NCBI RefSeq assembly: GCF_030812295.1
Contig: NZ_JAUSSK010000002.1
Location: 372,001-436,000, forward strand
From: Luteibacter jiangsuensis
GTDB taxonomy: Bacteria; Pseudomonadota; Gammaproteobacteria; Xanthomonadales; Rhodanobacteraceae
Length of the DNA: 64,000 nucleotides
Direction: 5' to 3'
Shown here: one piece after another, positions 18,302 through 28,446 of the stretch
How the letters are laid out: each line of letters starts with the position of its first letter
How positions within the stretch are numbered: the first letter of the stretch is position 1
Made by a program: the position numbers and the translations under genes
The notes under the pieces: model-generated
The model's database searches: none
What the model was told of the DNA's origin: nothing
What the model saw: the letters and a program-made list of their open reading frames with translations, nothing else

Positions 18302-20260
18302 TTACTTGCGCGCGGCGATGATCTCGCTCAGGTAATCGGGAGTACCTTCAATGCGCACCAGATGCGGGTATTGCAGACCGCCGTGATAGTCCACCGGAAT
18401 CGTGCGGAAGCGGCCCTGGCACTTCACCGTCAGTGCAATGGGTGTCTTGCTGTCTTTGGCGGCGGCGATCGCGCTGGTCAGGGCATCCTTCGAATAAGTG
18501 TTGCCATCGACGGCGACCACGGTGGCGCCGGTGCTGACGCCAGCCTTGAACGCCGGACCATCCCAGCGCACATCGTTCACCTTGCCGCTGTCGGTCATGG
18601 TCAGGCCGATCGACCACGTAAAGTTGAGTAGATGGCGGGAGGATTGGGGGCGGCTGTCCGCCTGCTTCTCGTACTCGCTCTCTTTGTCGTCGTAGACCAG
18701 CTTCCAGCCCGTGGCCGCGAGGCCATCCTGCAGCGGCGGATCGAGTGCGTTGACATGCGCATTCAGGAAGCTCGCCCAGTCGTACTTGGCGACACCGTTC
18801 AGGGCTGCCAACACGTCGTCGAACGTGTAGGTCTTGGGTACGTAGCTACCGTTGTCGACACCGAAGAACGCGCGCGCGAAATCGTCGAGCGACTGCTTGT
18901 CGTGTGTCAGGTTGCGAAGCTTGGCGTCGACGGCCAGCCACATCAGCTGGCCCCCGCTGTAGTAATCCTCACTCATCTGCCAGCTGCGGTATGGCAGGGC
19001 CGAGCGCCTGGCGATGGTCGGATCGTTGGTGGTGTCTTCGAGGGTGCGCCACTGGAAACCTTCGCGGTTGCGCTCGTAGTTGGCCGCAACCAGGGCCAGC
19101 CCGTCGCGAAACTCCTGTGGCGTCCACATACCGGCGCGCGCGGTCAGTACGAACCCCCAGTACTGGGTCTGTCCTTCGTACACCCACAGAAGCGAATCGC
19201 CCATCGGCACGTTGAAGTTGGGCGTCCACAAGTCAGCCGGGCGACGGAACTTGCCGTTCCACGAATGCGTGTATTCGTGAGCCAACAGGTCGCGTTCCGA
19301 CGCTGCCTCTTTCCAGGCGGTGAAGTAGTCGGCACCCAGACCGTCTTCGCTGGACTGATGGTGTTCCGTACCGTTGCCAGCCAGTTGATCCGATAGAGAG
19401 AACAGGAAATCGTAGTGATCGTAATGATGCGATCCGAAGAGCTTCACCGCCTGCGTGACCAACGCGCGATGCACCGCGACCTGCTCAGGCGTCATCTCGA
19501 GGTATTTCGGCTCGTCGGCGACGATGTCCAGGTACACCGGGGCCTTGTCGCCCGGGTTGAGAGCGACCCGCTTGAAGTACTGGCCCGCATAGACCGGGGA
19601 ATCGACCAGGTTCTCCAATGTCACCGGCTTGAAGGTCGTGGTGTCGCCCGACTTCGAGGCCGTTTCCAGTGCGGTACCGAGCTGCCAGCCGTGCGGCAAT
19701 GTCAGGCTGGGCGCGAAGGTGATGTCGCGCGAATAGTAGCCCGCGGGGTATAGCGCCACCTTGCTCCATTCCATGGCCATCATGCGGTCGGTGATCTCGA
19801 AGTCCGCGCTATCCTCACGCTCCGACAGGTACTGGAATTCCGCATCGACCGTGGAGACGCCGGCGGGCACGTCGAGGTGGAACGCGTAGACGTTGTATTC
19901 GTCTCGCTTCCACGCTAGTGGCTTGCCATTGGCGCTGAGCTTGAGGCCGGCGAGCATCGCGATCGGGCCGGTCGGAGAGTGGTCGCCGGGGATCCACTGC
20001 GGGTATAGCAGGGTCAACGCACCCGCTTTCACCGGAATGGTTTCGTGGACGCGGAAGATGCCCTGCACGGTATCGTTGGCGTCGACGTGGATCGCCACCG
20101 TTCCGACGTAGGGCGAGTCCTGCGGTGGTGGAACTTGATCGGAAACCGTCTGTTGTGCACCGGCTGTGCCCGCTGCGAGCGCCATCGTCAGGGCTACGAC
20201 AGGGCGCAAAAACTTACGACGCGTGATAGCCAGAGAACCAGCAAGAGTGACTGGGTACAT
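18302..20260 (-). CDS. M61 family glycyl aminopeptidase with PDZ domain
   Basis: 652 residues. A signal region (RRKFLRPVVALTMALAAGTA, ending near GAQQ) places it in the periplasm. The N-terminal beta domain (about 50-230) has AGALTLLYPQWIPGDHSPTG. The zinc site is HEYTHSWNGKFRRPADLW near residue 328 with a helper Glu in LLWVYEGQTQYWG. A PDZ domain follows at about 530-600 (WDGPAFKAGVSTGATVVAVD). M61 enzymes remove N-terminal glycine or alanine from peptides. It stands alone between unrelated genes. Confidence 0.93.
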   Translation of the reverse strand: MYPVTLAGSLAITRRKFLRPVVALTMALAAGTAGAQQTVSDQVPPPQDSPYVGTVAIHVDANDTVQGIFRVHETIPVKAGALTLLYPQWIPGDHSPTGPIAMLAGLKLSANGKPLAWKRDEYNVYAFHLDVPAGVSTVDAEFQYLSEREDSADFEITDRMMAMEWSKVALYPAGYYSRDITFAPSLTLPHGWQLGTALETASKSGDTTTFKPVTLENLVDSPVYAGQYFKRVALNPGDKAPVYLDIVADEPKYLEMTPEQVAVHRALVTQAVKLFGSHHYDHYDFLFSLSDQLAGNGTEHHQSSEDGLGADYFTAWKEAASERDLLAHEYTHSWNGKFRRPADLWTPNFNVPMGDSLLWVYEGQTQYWGFVLTARAGMWTPQEFRDGLALVAANYERNREGFQWRTLEDTTNDPTIARRSALPYRSWQMSEDYYSGGQLMWLAVDAKLRNLTHDKQSLDDFARAFFGVDNGSYVPKTYTFDDVLAALNGVAKYDWASFLNAHVNALDPPLQDGLAATGWKLVYDDKESEYEKQADSRPQSSRHLLNFTWSIGLTMTDSGKVNDVRWDGPAFKAGVSTGATVVAVDGNTYSKDALTSAIAAAKDSKTPIALTVKCQGRFRTIPVDYHGGLQYPHLVRIEGTPDYLSEIIAARK

Positions 20261-20422
20261 GAAGGACTCGCGTGAGTGGTGAGGGACGCATACGAACGAC
20301 GCGTCGGCTTCCCATCATAAACCGGCTGAGTGGAATTTCATGGCCGATATATCGTCCTTGGGCATGGGTGACGCGTATCCCATCGCGGACGGTATAAAAG
20401 GCTCCCACGGCGCGCCACGTCG

Positions 20423-21505
20423 TCAGAAGAGCTCACCCTGCGGCGATACAATGCGTGGCGCCACAAACCCCGACGTATCCAACACCGTATCCCAAGCCCG
20501 ATCCAACCCCGCCTTCCGCATCGCCACCTGCACCCGCTTGCGAATAATGTCCGCGAACACCCCCTGCCCGCGCATGCGCGTCGCGAAGTTCGCATCGTAA
20601 TCCTTCCCGCCATTCATCTGCTGAATCAGGCTGATGATGTGCGCCGCGCGATCCGGGTAATGCAACTCCAACCACTCCCGGAACAGCTGCTTGAGCTCAT
20701 GCGGCAAGCGCACGCACGTATACCCGATCGAATTCGCCCCAGCCGCACCGGCCTGTTCGACGATCGCCTCCAGGTCACGCTCGTTGAGCGCCGGGATGAT
20801 CGGCGCGACCAGCACACCTACGGGAACACCCGCGTTCGCCAGCGTCTCTACCGCTTTCATCCGCCGATGCGGCGCACTCGCACGCGGTTCCAGCTTCGAC
20901 GCCAGCTTGTTGTCCAGCGAATTGATCGAGAGGAACACCTGCACCAGCTTGCGCTGCGCCATCGGCACGAGGATGTCGAGGTCGCGCTCGATCAACGCGT
21001 TCTTCGTGACGATGGTGCAGGGATGGTTGCACTCGTTCAGTAGCGCCAGCGCCGCACGTGTCAGGCGCCAGCGCTTCTCGATCGGCTGGTAGGGATCGGT
21101 GTTGCTGCCGATGTTGATCGGCTTGCACACGTAACCGCGCTTGGACAATTCCGCGCGGAGGATCTCCTCCAGGTTGGTCTTGGCGAACAGCTTGGTCTCG
21201 AAGTCGAGGCCGGGCGAAAGGTTGAGGTAGGCGTGCGAGGGGCGCGCATAGCAATAGATGCAGCCATGCTCGCAGCCACGGTAGGGATTGGTCGCCTGGT
21301 CGAAACCGACGTCCGGGGAATCGTTCCGCGTGATGACGCTGCGCGCCAGTTCCTCGCGCACTTCGGTGGCCGGCCGATGCTCGTCCTCTTCGCGATGCCA
21401 GCCGTCGTCCTCCGCCTGGAAGCGCGTGGATTCGAAGCGCCCTTCCGGGTTCGAGGCGGCGCCGCGGCCCTTGTGCTGGCGAATCATGGGGATTGGGTCT
21501 GACAT
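20423..21505 (-). CDS. PA0069-family radical SAM protein
   Basis: 360 residues from the ATG at 21505 (MSDPIPMIRQHKGRGAASNP). The iron-sulfur/SAM motif is CEHGCIYCYARPSHAYLNL (CxxxCxxC). Further family marks are DFETKLFAKTNLEEIL, KPINIGSNTDPYQPIEKR and VSTKN-like IVTKNALIERDLDIL. The function is not established; related to spore photoproduct lyase-type radical SAM proteins. The promoter region shared with the following hydrolase has a short palindrome (GTAC-AAAT-GTAC, 21507-21518). Confidence 0.92.
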   Translation of the reverse strand: MSDPIPMIRQHKGRGAASNPEGRFESTRFQAEDDGWHREEDEHRPATEVREELARSVITRNDSPDVGFDQATNPYRGCEHGCIYCYARPSHAYLNLSPGLDFETKLFAKTNLEEILRAELSKRGYVCKPINIGSNTDPYQPIEKRWRLTRAALALLNECNHPCTIVTKNALIERDLDILVPMAQRKLVQVFLSINSLDNKLASKLEPRASAPHRRMKAVETLANAGVPVGVLVAPIIPALNERDLEAIVEQAGAAGANSIGYTCVRLPHELKQLFREWLELHYPDRAAHIISLIQQMNGGKDYDANFATRMRGQGVFADIIRKRVQVAMRKAGLDRAWDTVLDTSGFVAPRIVSPQGELF

Positions 21506-21670
21506 TGTACAAATGTACGACTCTCTCGTCTCAGAATGCGCGATACAGCAACGACAAGGCCCGGGCCGAGCTTGAATGCGACAAGAAACCGGTCGCAGGC
21601 GGGTGCTCCAATCAACGCCCATCATCGGCCGACGCGCCGAGATGCCCCGTCCCCAAAAGGAGATTTGCCC

Positions 21671-22447
21671 ATGCTGCACCGCTCGCTACTCCGTATCGCC
21701 ACGCTGGCTGCCCTGGCCGCCAGCCCGGCGGCCTTCGCCGCCGACAAGCCCACCGTCGTCCTGGTGCACGGCGCGTTCGCCGACGCCTCCAGCTGGAACG
21801 GCGTCGTCGAACAACTGCACAAGGACGGCTACACCGTGGTCGCCGCGGCGAATCCGCTGCGTAGCGTCAAGTCCGACGCCGCGTATATCGCCGATGTCGT
21901 GAAGGGCATCAAGACGCCTGTCGTGCTGGTCGGCCACTCCTACGGTGGCTCGGTGATCACCGAGGCAGCCGAGGGACAGGACAACGTGAAGGCCCTGGTC
22001 TACGTTGCCGCCTTCTCGCCGGAAGTGGGTGAAAGCGCCGCCGGCCTCTCGGGCAAGTTCCCCGGCAGCACGCTCGGTCCCGCCCTCGCGCCGCCGGTCG
22101 ACCTGTCCAATGGTGACAAGGATCTGTACGTGCAGCAGGACAAGTTCCCGGCGCAGTTCGCTGGTGACGTTCCGCTGAAGAAGGTGACCGTGATGGCCGC
22201 GGAACAGCGTCCGATCACCGCGTCGGCCTTGAACGAGGCGGAGACCGCCGCGGCGTGGAAGCACATCCCGTCGTGGCACATCTATGGCGATTCGGACAAG
22301 AACATCCCGCCCGCTTCGATGGCTTTCATGGCCGAGCGCGCGAAATCGAAGAAGACCGTCGTGGTGAAGGGCGCTTCGCACGTCGTGATGATTTCGCATC
22401 CGAAGGATGTCGCCAGCCTGATCGAGAAGGCTGCCAAGGGCGACTGA
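21671..22447 (+). CDS. Secreted alpha/beta hydrolase
   Basis: 258 residues from the ATG at 21671, with AAGGAG nine bases ahead. The signal sequence is LLRIATLAALAASPAAFAAD. The fold begins KPTVVLVHGAFADASSWNGV; the nucleophile elbow is VLVGHSYGGSVITEA (Ser), with an Asp in HIYGDSDKNIPP and a His in KGASHVVMISHP. This is the pattern of periplasmic hydrolases related to salicylate-esterase/hydroxynitrile-lyase-like proteins. Divergent from the radical SAM gene and closed by a strong hairpin. Confidence 0.87.
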   Translation: MLHRSLLRIATLAALAASPAAFAADKPTVVLVHGAFADASSWNGVVEQLHKDGYTVVAAANPLRSVKSDAAYIADVVKGIKTPVVLVGHSYGGSVITEAAEGQDNVKALVYVAAFSPEVGESAAGLSGKFPGSTLGPALAPPVDLSNGDKDLYVQQDKFPAQFAGDVPLKKVTVMAAEQRPITASALNEAETAAAWKHIPSWHIYGDSDKNIPPASMAFMAERAKSKKTVVVKGASHVVMISHPKDVASLIEKAAKGD

Positions 22448-22459
22448 CCCTTGTAAAGA

Positions 22460-22489
22460 GAAGCCGGCGGCCTCGCGGCCGCCGGCTTC
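22460..22489. terminator. Bidirectional terminator hairpin
   Basis: Perfect 13-bp arms GAAGCCGGCGGCC and GGCCGCCGGCTTC with a TCGC loop. It sits between the convergent hydrolase and MHS transporter genes, 12 bases past the first stop. T-runs are weak on both sides. Confidence 0.75.
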
Positions 22490-22513
22490 CATCACCCACG
22501 ATGCAACGCCGGC

Positions 22514-24178
22514 TCAATGCTCCAGCGGAACATCCTTTGTTTCGCGGACGAAAAACAACCCGACGATGAAGGTCATCAACGCCACGGCCACCGGGTACCA
22601 GAGCCCGTAGTAGATATCTCCCTTCCAGGCCACCAGCATGAAGCCGATGGTCGGTACGAAACCGCCGAACCAACCGTTGCCGATGTGATACGGCAGGCTC
22701 ATCGAGGTGTAGCGGATGCGCGTCGGGAACATCTCCACCAGCCATGCGGCGATCGGGCCGTAGACCATCGTCACGTAGAGCACGAGGATCGCCAGCAGCA
22801 ACACCAGCATCGGGTAGTTCGACTGCGCCGGATCGGCCTTTTCCGGATAGCCGGCCGCCTTGACCTGCGCCGTCACTTTCGCGGTGAAGTCCTTGCTCTG
22901 CGCGGTGAATGCGGCCTTGTCCAGGCCCGTCCCTTCGAACGACTCGATCACCTGGTCGCCGACCTTCACCGTGGCCAGCGTGCCCGCCGGCGCATCCGCA
23001 TTGCTATACGGGATGCCCTTCTTGGCCAGCACGCTCTTGGCGACGTCGCACGAGCTGGTGAAGGTCTTCTTGCCGACGGGATCGAACTGGAACGTGCATG
23101 CGTTCGGGTCGGCGGTGACCACCACCGGTGCCGAGGCCGCGGCGGCTTCCACGGCGGGATTGCCGAAGTGGGTAAGGCCCTTGAAGATCGGGAACATCGT
23201 CAGCGCCGCGATCAGGCAACCGGCCAGCACGATGGTCTTGCGGCCGATCTTGTCGGACAGCCAACCGAAGAAAACGAAGAACGGCGTGCCGATGAGCAGC
23301 GCGGCGGCGATCAACAGGTTCGCCGTGGTGCCGTCGATCTTCAGGCTCTGGGTCAGGAAATACAGCGAATAGAACTGGCCCGTGTACCAGACCACCGCCT
23401 GGCCGGCCGTGGCGCCTAGCAGGGCGAAGATCACCAGTTTCAGGTTCTTCCACTGGCCGAAGGCTTCCGTGAGCGGGGCCTTCGATTGCTTGCCCTCCGC
23501 CTTCATCTGCTTGAACACCGGCGACTCTTGCAGCTGCAACCGGATGTACACCGACACGCCGACCAGCACCGCCGAGATCAGGAACGGGATGCGCCAGCCC
23601 CAGGCTTCGAACTGCTCGGTGCCCAGCCCAAGACGCGTACCCAGGATCACCAGCAGCGACAGGAACAGACCGAAGGTGGCCGTGATCTGGATGAAGCTGG
23701 TGTACAGGCCACGCTTGCCCTGTGGCGCATGCTCCGCGACATAGGTGGCGGCACCACCGTATTCGCCGCCCAGTGCCAGGCCTTGCAGCAAGCGCAACAG
23801 GATGAGCAGGACGGGCGCGAGCACACCCATCGTCGAATACCCGGGTAGCACGCCGACCAGGAAGGTCGAGGTACCCATGATGACGATGGTGATCAGGAAC
23901 GTGTACTTGCGTCCGATGAGGTCGCCGACGCGACCGAACACGATCGCGCCGAACGGGCGCACCGCGAAACCGGCAGCGAAGGCGAGCAGCGCGAAGATGA
24001 ACTGGCTGGTCTCGTTCAGGCCGGTGAAGAACTGCTTACCGATGATCGCGGCGAGCGATCCATAGAGGTAGAAGTCATACCACTCGAAAACCGTGCCCAG
24101 GCTGGACGCGAAGATCACGCGCCTGTGGCTGGTTCCGATCGTGCCGTCGGCTCGAAGGCCGCCTGCGGTAGTCGCCAT
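22514..24178 (-). CDS. MHS-type major facilitator (carboxylate:H+ symporter-like)
   Basis: 554 residues from the ATG at 24178 (GGAG six bases before); a TTG at 24190 is less likely. The MHS signatures are ASSLGTVFEWYDFYLYGSLA, the loop GRVGDLIGRKYTF and LQGLALGGEYGGAATYVAEH; the second half has GWLSDKIGRKTIVL and MFPTRIRYTSMSLPYHIG. About 110 extra residues lie between helices 8 and 9 (around 350-460), hydrophilic with two cysteines, probably periplasmic. It is co-transcribed with the DcaP-like porin (12-base gap) next to acs, so it probably imports acetate or another carboxylate. The substrate is inferred. Confidence 0.87.
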   Translation of the reverse strand: MATTAGGLRADGTIGTSHRRVIFASSLGTVFEWYDFYLYGSLAAIIGKQFFTGLNETSQFIFALLAFAAGFAVRPFGAIVFGRVGDLIGRKYTFLITIVIMGTSTFLVGVLPGYSTMGVLAPVLLILLRLLQGLALGGEYGGAATYVAEHAPQGKRGLYTSFIQITATFGLFLSLLVILGTRLGLGTEQFEAWGWRIPFLISAVLVGVSVYIRLQLQESPVFKQMKAEGKQSKAPLTEAFGQWKNLKLVIFALLGATAGQAVVWYTGQFYSLYFLTQSLKIDGTTANLLIAAALLIGTPFFVFFGWLSDKIGRKTIVLAGCLIAALTMFPIFKGLTHFGNPAVEAAAASAPVVVTADPNACTFQFDPVGKKTFTSSCDVAKSVLAKKGIPYSNADAPAGTLATVKVGDQVIESFEGTGLDKAAFTAQSKDFTAKVTAQVKAAGYPEKADPAQSNYPMLVLLLAILVLYVTMVYGPIAAWLVEMFPTRIRYTSMSLPYHIGNGWFGGFVPTIGFMLVAWKGDIYYGLWYPVAVALMTFIVGLFFVRETKDVPLEH

Positions 24179-24190
24179 ATCGGTCTCCAA

Positions 24191-25663
24191 TCAGAACCGG
24201 TAGTTGCCGTTGAGGGTGAACTCGTTCGCCGACGTCTTCTGCCGGCCGAGGCCATTGGTCGTGGTCGAATCGAGATTGGAATGGATCCATTCCACGCTGA
24301 GGTCGTAGGAGCCGGCGGTGTATTGCAGGCTGAGCGCCTGCTGGCGGTTCTTCAGCAACCCGGCCGTATTCGGTGCGCGCCAGCGCAGCACGTCGCCTTC
24401 GTCGGGCTTGCTGGCCGAGGCGAAGCCGTAGACGCTCCAGTTCGGCGTGAACTTGTAACCCACCTGGAGGTAACCGCCCTTGTCCTTGATATCGCCGAAC
24501 TGCGACAGGTCGCCGAAGATCTGGCCGATGGCGTTACCCGTATAGAGAGCGCTCTTCACGATGAAGTTGCCCGGCATCCACATGCCGCCCACTTCGAACG
24601 CCGTGCTCTTGATGTTGCTCTTGATCGGCGTGACCACGGTGCCGTCCACGCCGTGCAGGTCCATCTTGCTGTAGTGGCCGGCGGCGAAGGCCTGCCAGTT
24701 GCTGCCCTTCGCCGTGATTCGCGCCTCGACCTGCGGCTTGAAGCCGGCGTTGCCCGCCGTGAGGTAGTTCGTGGTCAGGCCGGGGCCGTTCCAACTGCCT
24801 TCGAGCACGGCGAGGTCGAAGCGCCACTTGGTGCCCGTGGAGCCATGATTGAGGTCCTGCATCCAGATCACGCCCGGATAACGCCAACCGATGACGCCGG
24901 TGCCGTAGCCCAGCGGGAAGGCGATATGCGAGAGCGACTGCGGAACATAGTCGAGCGGGAACATGAGGTCCCACATCTGGCCCACGCGGAAGGTGGTGCC
25001 CGTGTTCGCGTTGGTGATATCCATGTATGCCTGACGCAGGCGTGGTGTCGGCTGCTGCTGGCTGTAGGGGCCGGTACCGTTGAAGCCGCCGAAGAAGTCC
25101 ATCTCGATGCGGCCACCGCCGCCCCAGTTCTCGGTGAACTTGGCGCCGGTGAAATCGAGCCAGAAGCGCGTATTGCGTATGTCCACGCCGCTGAGCGAAT
25201 CGTTCACGCGGCCGCCCTGGCCGGGGATCGGGTACTCGGCATTGGCGCCGTTGCCGAACGTGTAGCCTTTGCTCTGGGTGAACGCGTTGGCGTTGATGAA
25301 CCCATGCAGCGCCACGGACACCCCGGGTGCCGAGGTGAAGGTTGGCTTGGCCGGTACCGCGGCCACGGTCTTCTCCACCTTGGCGACCTTGTCGTCGGTC
25401 TGTTGTGCCTGGGTCTGCGCCGCCTGCGCCGTGGCCGTGGCCTGCGTGGTGGCGGCCTTTTGTTCCTGGATCATGGCTTTGAGCTCGGCGAGCTGCTGCT
25501 CGAGCTGGTTCACCCTGGACTCGAGTTCCGCTTCGCGGCTCGACGCCTTCTTCGACTTGGACTGGGCATGGGCCATGTCCGGCACCGCCGCCATGGGCAG
25601 CATGAGGGCACAGGCCACACTCAGGGCGACGGCCTTGCGGCCACCGGAACGGATCGTCTTCAT
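24191..25663 (-). CDS. DcaP-like outer membrane porin
   Basis: 490 residues from the second of two adjacent ATGs (25663), seven bases after GGGGAG. After the signal (VALSVACALMLPMAAVPDMA) comes a coiled coil (AELESRVNQLEQQLAELKAM), typical of DcaP-type trimeric porins, then a barrel with VALHGFINANAFTQSKGYTF and a terminal Phe (TLNGNYRF). DcaP proteins take up dicarboxylates and aromatic acids. It heads an operon with the MHS symporter, giving outer- and inner-membrane steps for one substrate. Confidence 0.88.
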   Translation of the reverse strand: MKTIRSGGRKAVALSVACALMLPMAAVPDMAHAQSKSKKASSREAELESRVNQLEQQLAELKAMIQEQKAATTQATATAQAAQTQAQQTDDKVAKVEKTVAAVPAKPTFTSAPGVSVALHGFINANAFTQSKGYTFGNGANAEYPIPGQGGRVNDSLSGVDIRNTRFWLDFTGAKFTENWGGGGRIEMDFFGGFNGTGPYSQQQPTPRLRQAYMDITNANTGTTFRVGQMWDLMFPLDYVPQSLSHIAFPLGYGTGVIGWRYPGVIWMQDLNHGSTGTKWRFDLAVLEGSWNGPGLTTNYLTAGNAGFKPQVEARITAKGSNWQAFAAGHYSKMDLHGVDGTVVTPIKSNIKSTAFEVGGMWMPGNFIVKSALYTGNAIGQIFGDLSQFGDIKDKGGYLQVGYKFTPNWSVYGFASASKPDEGDVLRWRAPNTAGLLKNRQQALSLQYTAGSYDLSVEWIHSNLDSTTTNGLGRQKTSANEFTLNGNYRF

Positions 25664-25832
25664 CATGGTCTCCCCAACCATTGGCGAGCCGAGCATGTGA
25701 CACACCCGGGTGGGGTGCCATTCGCCAAAGGTCGAACCTCGACCAAAGTCGTAGCGGCATCGCAGCTTTATGTTGCGCCGCGAGGCTAAACTTCGGACAT
25801 AGCCCCACGTACCCTCGTCTCCAGGAGCAAGC

Positions 25833-27773
25833 ATGTCCGACATCCATCCGGTCGATCCCGCCTTCGCCGCCCAGGCGCGCGTCCGCAAGGGCGACTACGA
25901 GCGCATGTACGCGCAGTCCATCCAGGACCCCGAGGGCTTCTGGAAGGAAATGAGCGAACGGCTGGACTGGATCGTGCCCCCGACGAAGATCAAGGACGTG
26001 TCGTTCGACCCGAACAACCTGCATATCCGCTGGTACGAGGATGGCCAGCTCAACGTCTCGGCCAACTGCCTCGACCGCCATCTCGACCGGCATGGCGACA
26101 AGACGGCCATCATTTTCGAAGGCGACGATCCGGGCGAGTCGCGCAGCATCACCTATCGGGAATTGCACGCCGAGGTATGCAAGTTCGCCAACACGTTGAA
26201 GAACCTGGGCGTGACCAAGGGCGACCGCGTGGTGATCTACCTTCCGATGATCCCCGAGGCGGCCGTGGCGATGCTCGCGTGCGCGCGCATCGGCGCGGTG
26301 CATTCCGTGGTGTTCGGCGGCTTCTCGCCCGATTCCCTGGCCAGCCGCATCGCCGATTCCGGCGCCAAATTGATCGTCACGGCCGACGAGGGTTGCCGCG
26401 GCGGCAAGAAGATTCCGCTCAAGGCCAACGTGGACGAATCGTTGACCCGGCCGCGCACCAACAGCGTGGAAACCGTGATCGTGGTGCGCCGCACCGGCGG
26501 CGCCATCAACCTGCAGTCGCCGCGCGACCGCTGGTACCACACGCTGATGGAAGGGCAGTCCGCCGATTGCGCCTATGAGCCGATGAACGCGGAAGATCCA
26601 CTCTTCACCCTTTACACCTCCGGGTCCACCGGCCAGCCCAAGGGCGTGCTGCACACCAGCGGCGGCTACCTCGTCTATACCAGCCTCACGCACGAGTTGA
26701 CCTTCGACCTGCGCGAGGACGACGTCTACTGGTGCACGGCCGACGTGGGCTGGATCACCGGTCACAGTTATGTCGTCTACGGCCCGCTTGCCAATGCCGC
26801 CACGGTGGTGATGTTCGACGGCGTACCGAACTACCCGGACTTCAGCCGCTTCTGGCAGGTGGTCGACAAGCACAAGGTCACGCTCTTCTACACCGCGCCC
26901 ACCGCCATCCGCGCACTGATGCGCGAGGGCGACGCACCTGTGAAGAAAACCTCGCGCAAGAGCCTGCGCCTGCTCGGCACGGTGGGCGAGCCGATCAACC
27001 CCGAGGCGTGGAACTGGTATTACCGCGTGGTAGGCGAGGAGCGTTGCCCGATCGTCGACACGTGGTGGCAGACGGAGACCGGCGGCTTCCTCATCACGCC
27101 GCTCCCGGGCGCGACCGACCTGAAGCCGGGTTCGGCGACGCTGCCGTTCTTCGGCATCGTGCCGGCCATCGTCGATGCCGAGGGCCGGCGGCAGGAGGGC
27201 GCGTGCAGCGGCAACCTGGTGATCACGGACTCGTGGCCAGGGCAGATGCGCACCGTCTACGGCGATCACCAGCGCTTCATCGACACCTACTTCAAGACCT
27301 ATCCGGGCAATTACTTCACCGGCGACGGCGCGCGCCGCGACGAGGATGGCTACTACTGGATCACCGGCCGCGTGGACGACGTGATCAATGTGTCCGGCCA
27401 TCGCATCGGCACCGCCGAAGTGGAAAGCGCGCTCGTGGCGCATCCGAAAGTGGCCGAAGCCGCCGTGGTCGGTTGTCCGCACGACATCAAGGGCCAGGGC
27501 ATCTATGCCTTCGTCACCCTCGTCGCCGGGGAAATGGGTAGCGACGAGTTGGTCCGGGAACTGATCGCCGGCGTGCGCAAGGAGATCGGACCCATCGCCG
27601 CACCCGATCACCTGCAATGGGCACCCGGCCTGCCGAAGACACGATCGGGCAAGATCATGCGCCGCATCTTGCGCAAGATCGCGGAAAACCAGCCCGATCA
27701 ACTGGGCGATGTGTCCACGCTGGCGGACCCGGGCGTGGTGAAGAACCTCGTGGAAGAACGGTTGATCAAATAG
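25833..27773 (+). CDS. acs: Acetyl-CoA synthetase, AMP-forming
   Basis: 646 residues, the usual length of Acs. It converts acetate, ATP and CoA into acetyl-CoA. The P-loop is [20 protein letters not shown]; the acetyl-pocket stretch is [20 protein letters not shown]; the hinge is near [20 protein letters not shown]; and the C-terminal [15 protein letters not shown] holds the lysine (about 607) that is acetylated to silence the enzyme. CAGGAGCAAGC precedes the ATG. The regulator gene starts three bases after the stop, and a CrbS-like kinase follows, matching the known CrbSR control of acs. Confidence 0.97.
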   Translation: MSDIHPVDPAFAAQARVRKGDYERMYAQSIQDPEGFWKEMSERLDWIVPPTKIKDVSFDPNNLHIRWYEDGQLNVSANCLDRHLDRHGDKTAIIFEGDDPGESRSITYRELHAEVCKFANTLKNLGVTKGDRVVIYLPMIPEAAVAMLACARIGAVHSVVFGGFSPDSLASRIADSGAKLIVTADEGCRGGKKIPLKANVDESLTRPRTNSVETVIVVRRTGGAINLQSPRDRWYHTLMEGQSADCAYEPMNAEDPLFTLYTSGSTGQPKGVLHTSGGYLVYTSLTHELTFDLREDDVYWCTADVGWITGHSYVVYGPLANAATVVMFDGVPNYPDFSRFWQVVDKHKVTLFYTAPTAIRALMREGDAPVKKTSRKSLRLLGTVGEPINPEAWNWYYRVVGEERCPIVDTWWQTETGGFLITPLPGATDLKPGSATLPFFGIVPAIVDAEGRRQEGACSGNLVITDSWPGQMRTVYGDHQRFIDTYFKTYPGNYFTGDGARRDEDGYYWITGRVDDVINVSGHRIGTAEVESALVAHPKVAEAAVVGCPHDIKGQGIYAFVTLVAGEMGSDELVRELIAGVRKEIGPIAAPDHLQWAPGLPKTRSGKIMRRILRKIAENQPDQLGDVSTLADPGVVKNLVEERLIK

Positions 27774-27776
27774 CCC

Positions 27777-28445
27777 ATGTCCGATGTCCTTATCGCAGAC
27801 GACCATCCGCTGTTCCGCGACGCCTTGCAGCGTGCGGTGCTGGCGGCGCTGCCGGACGCCACCGTGCACACCGCCGACAGCGTGCCGGCGCTGTTCGCCC
27901 TGATCGAATCCCTGCCCGACGCGGACCTGCTGTTGATGGACCTGCACATGCCGGGAGCCCGGGGTTACTCGGCGCTCGCGCATATCCGCGGGCAGTACCC
28001 CGGCTTGCCGACGATCGTCGTGTCCGGCCACGAGGAAGGGCAGATCGCCCGGCGTGCGCTTGCGCACGGCGCATCCGCGTACATTCCGAAATCGGCGGCG
28101 GTGGAACAGATCGTCGAGGCGGTGCGCGCCGTCCTCGACGGCGATGTATGGCTTCCGCACCAATTGGTCGGTGGCAGCGTCGAACTCAAGGCGGACGAAG
28201 CCGACGTGGCCGCGCGCGTGGCATCGCTCACGCCTCAGCAGTTCCGTGTGCTCACGATGATCGCGGAGGGTCTGCTCAACAAGCAGATCGCTTACGACCT
28301 GGGTGTTTCCGAAGCGACGGTGAAGGCGCACATGACGGCGATCATGCGCAAGCTCGGCGTCTCGAATCGTACCCAGGTCGCGCTGGCGGCGAGCCATCTC
28401 GATGTGGAGAAGGAAACCTTCCCGGGCGTTTCCCAGGAAGGTTGA
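27777..28445 (+). CDS. crbR: CrbR/ErdR-like LuxR response regulator
   Basis: 222 residues. The receiver has VLIADDHPLFRDAL, the phospho-Asp in LLLMDLHMPGARG and Lys in AYIPKSA; the LuxR helix-turn-helix is LTPQQFRVLTMIAEGLLNKQ with LGVSEATVKAHMTAIMRKL. Three bases from acs and tail-to-tail with the SLC5-kinase gene, this is the arrangement of CrbR (Vibrio, Pseudomonas ErdR), which switches on acs for acetate use. The symbol rests on context and architecture. Confidence 0.85.
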   Translation: MSDVLIADDHPLFRDALQRAVLAALPDATVHTADSVPALFALIESLPDADLLLMDLHMPGARGYSALAHIRGQYPGLPTIVVSGHEEGQIARRALAHGASAYIPKSAAVEQIVEAVRAVLDGDVWLPHQLVGGSVELKADEADVAARVASLTPQQFRVLTMIAEGLLNKQIAYDLGVSEATVKAHMTAIMRKLGVSNRTQVALAASHLDVEKETFPGVSQEG

Positions 28446-28446
28446 C

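Noticed and set aside
24534-28397. A 1287-codon minus-strand frame across acs, crbR and the porin
   Set aside because: It lies antisense to acs and crbR and out of frame in the porin gene; long stop-free frames are expected at this GC and the protein is Arg/His-biased without domains.
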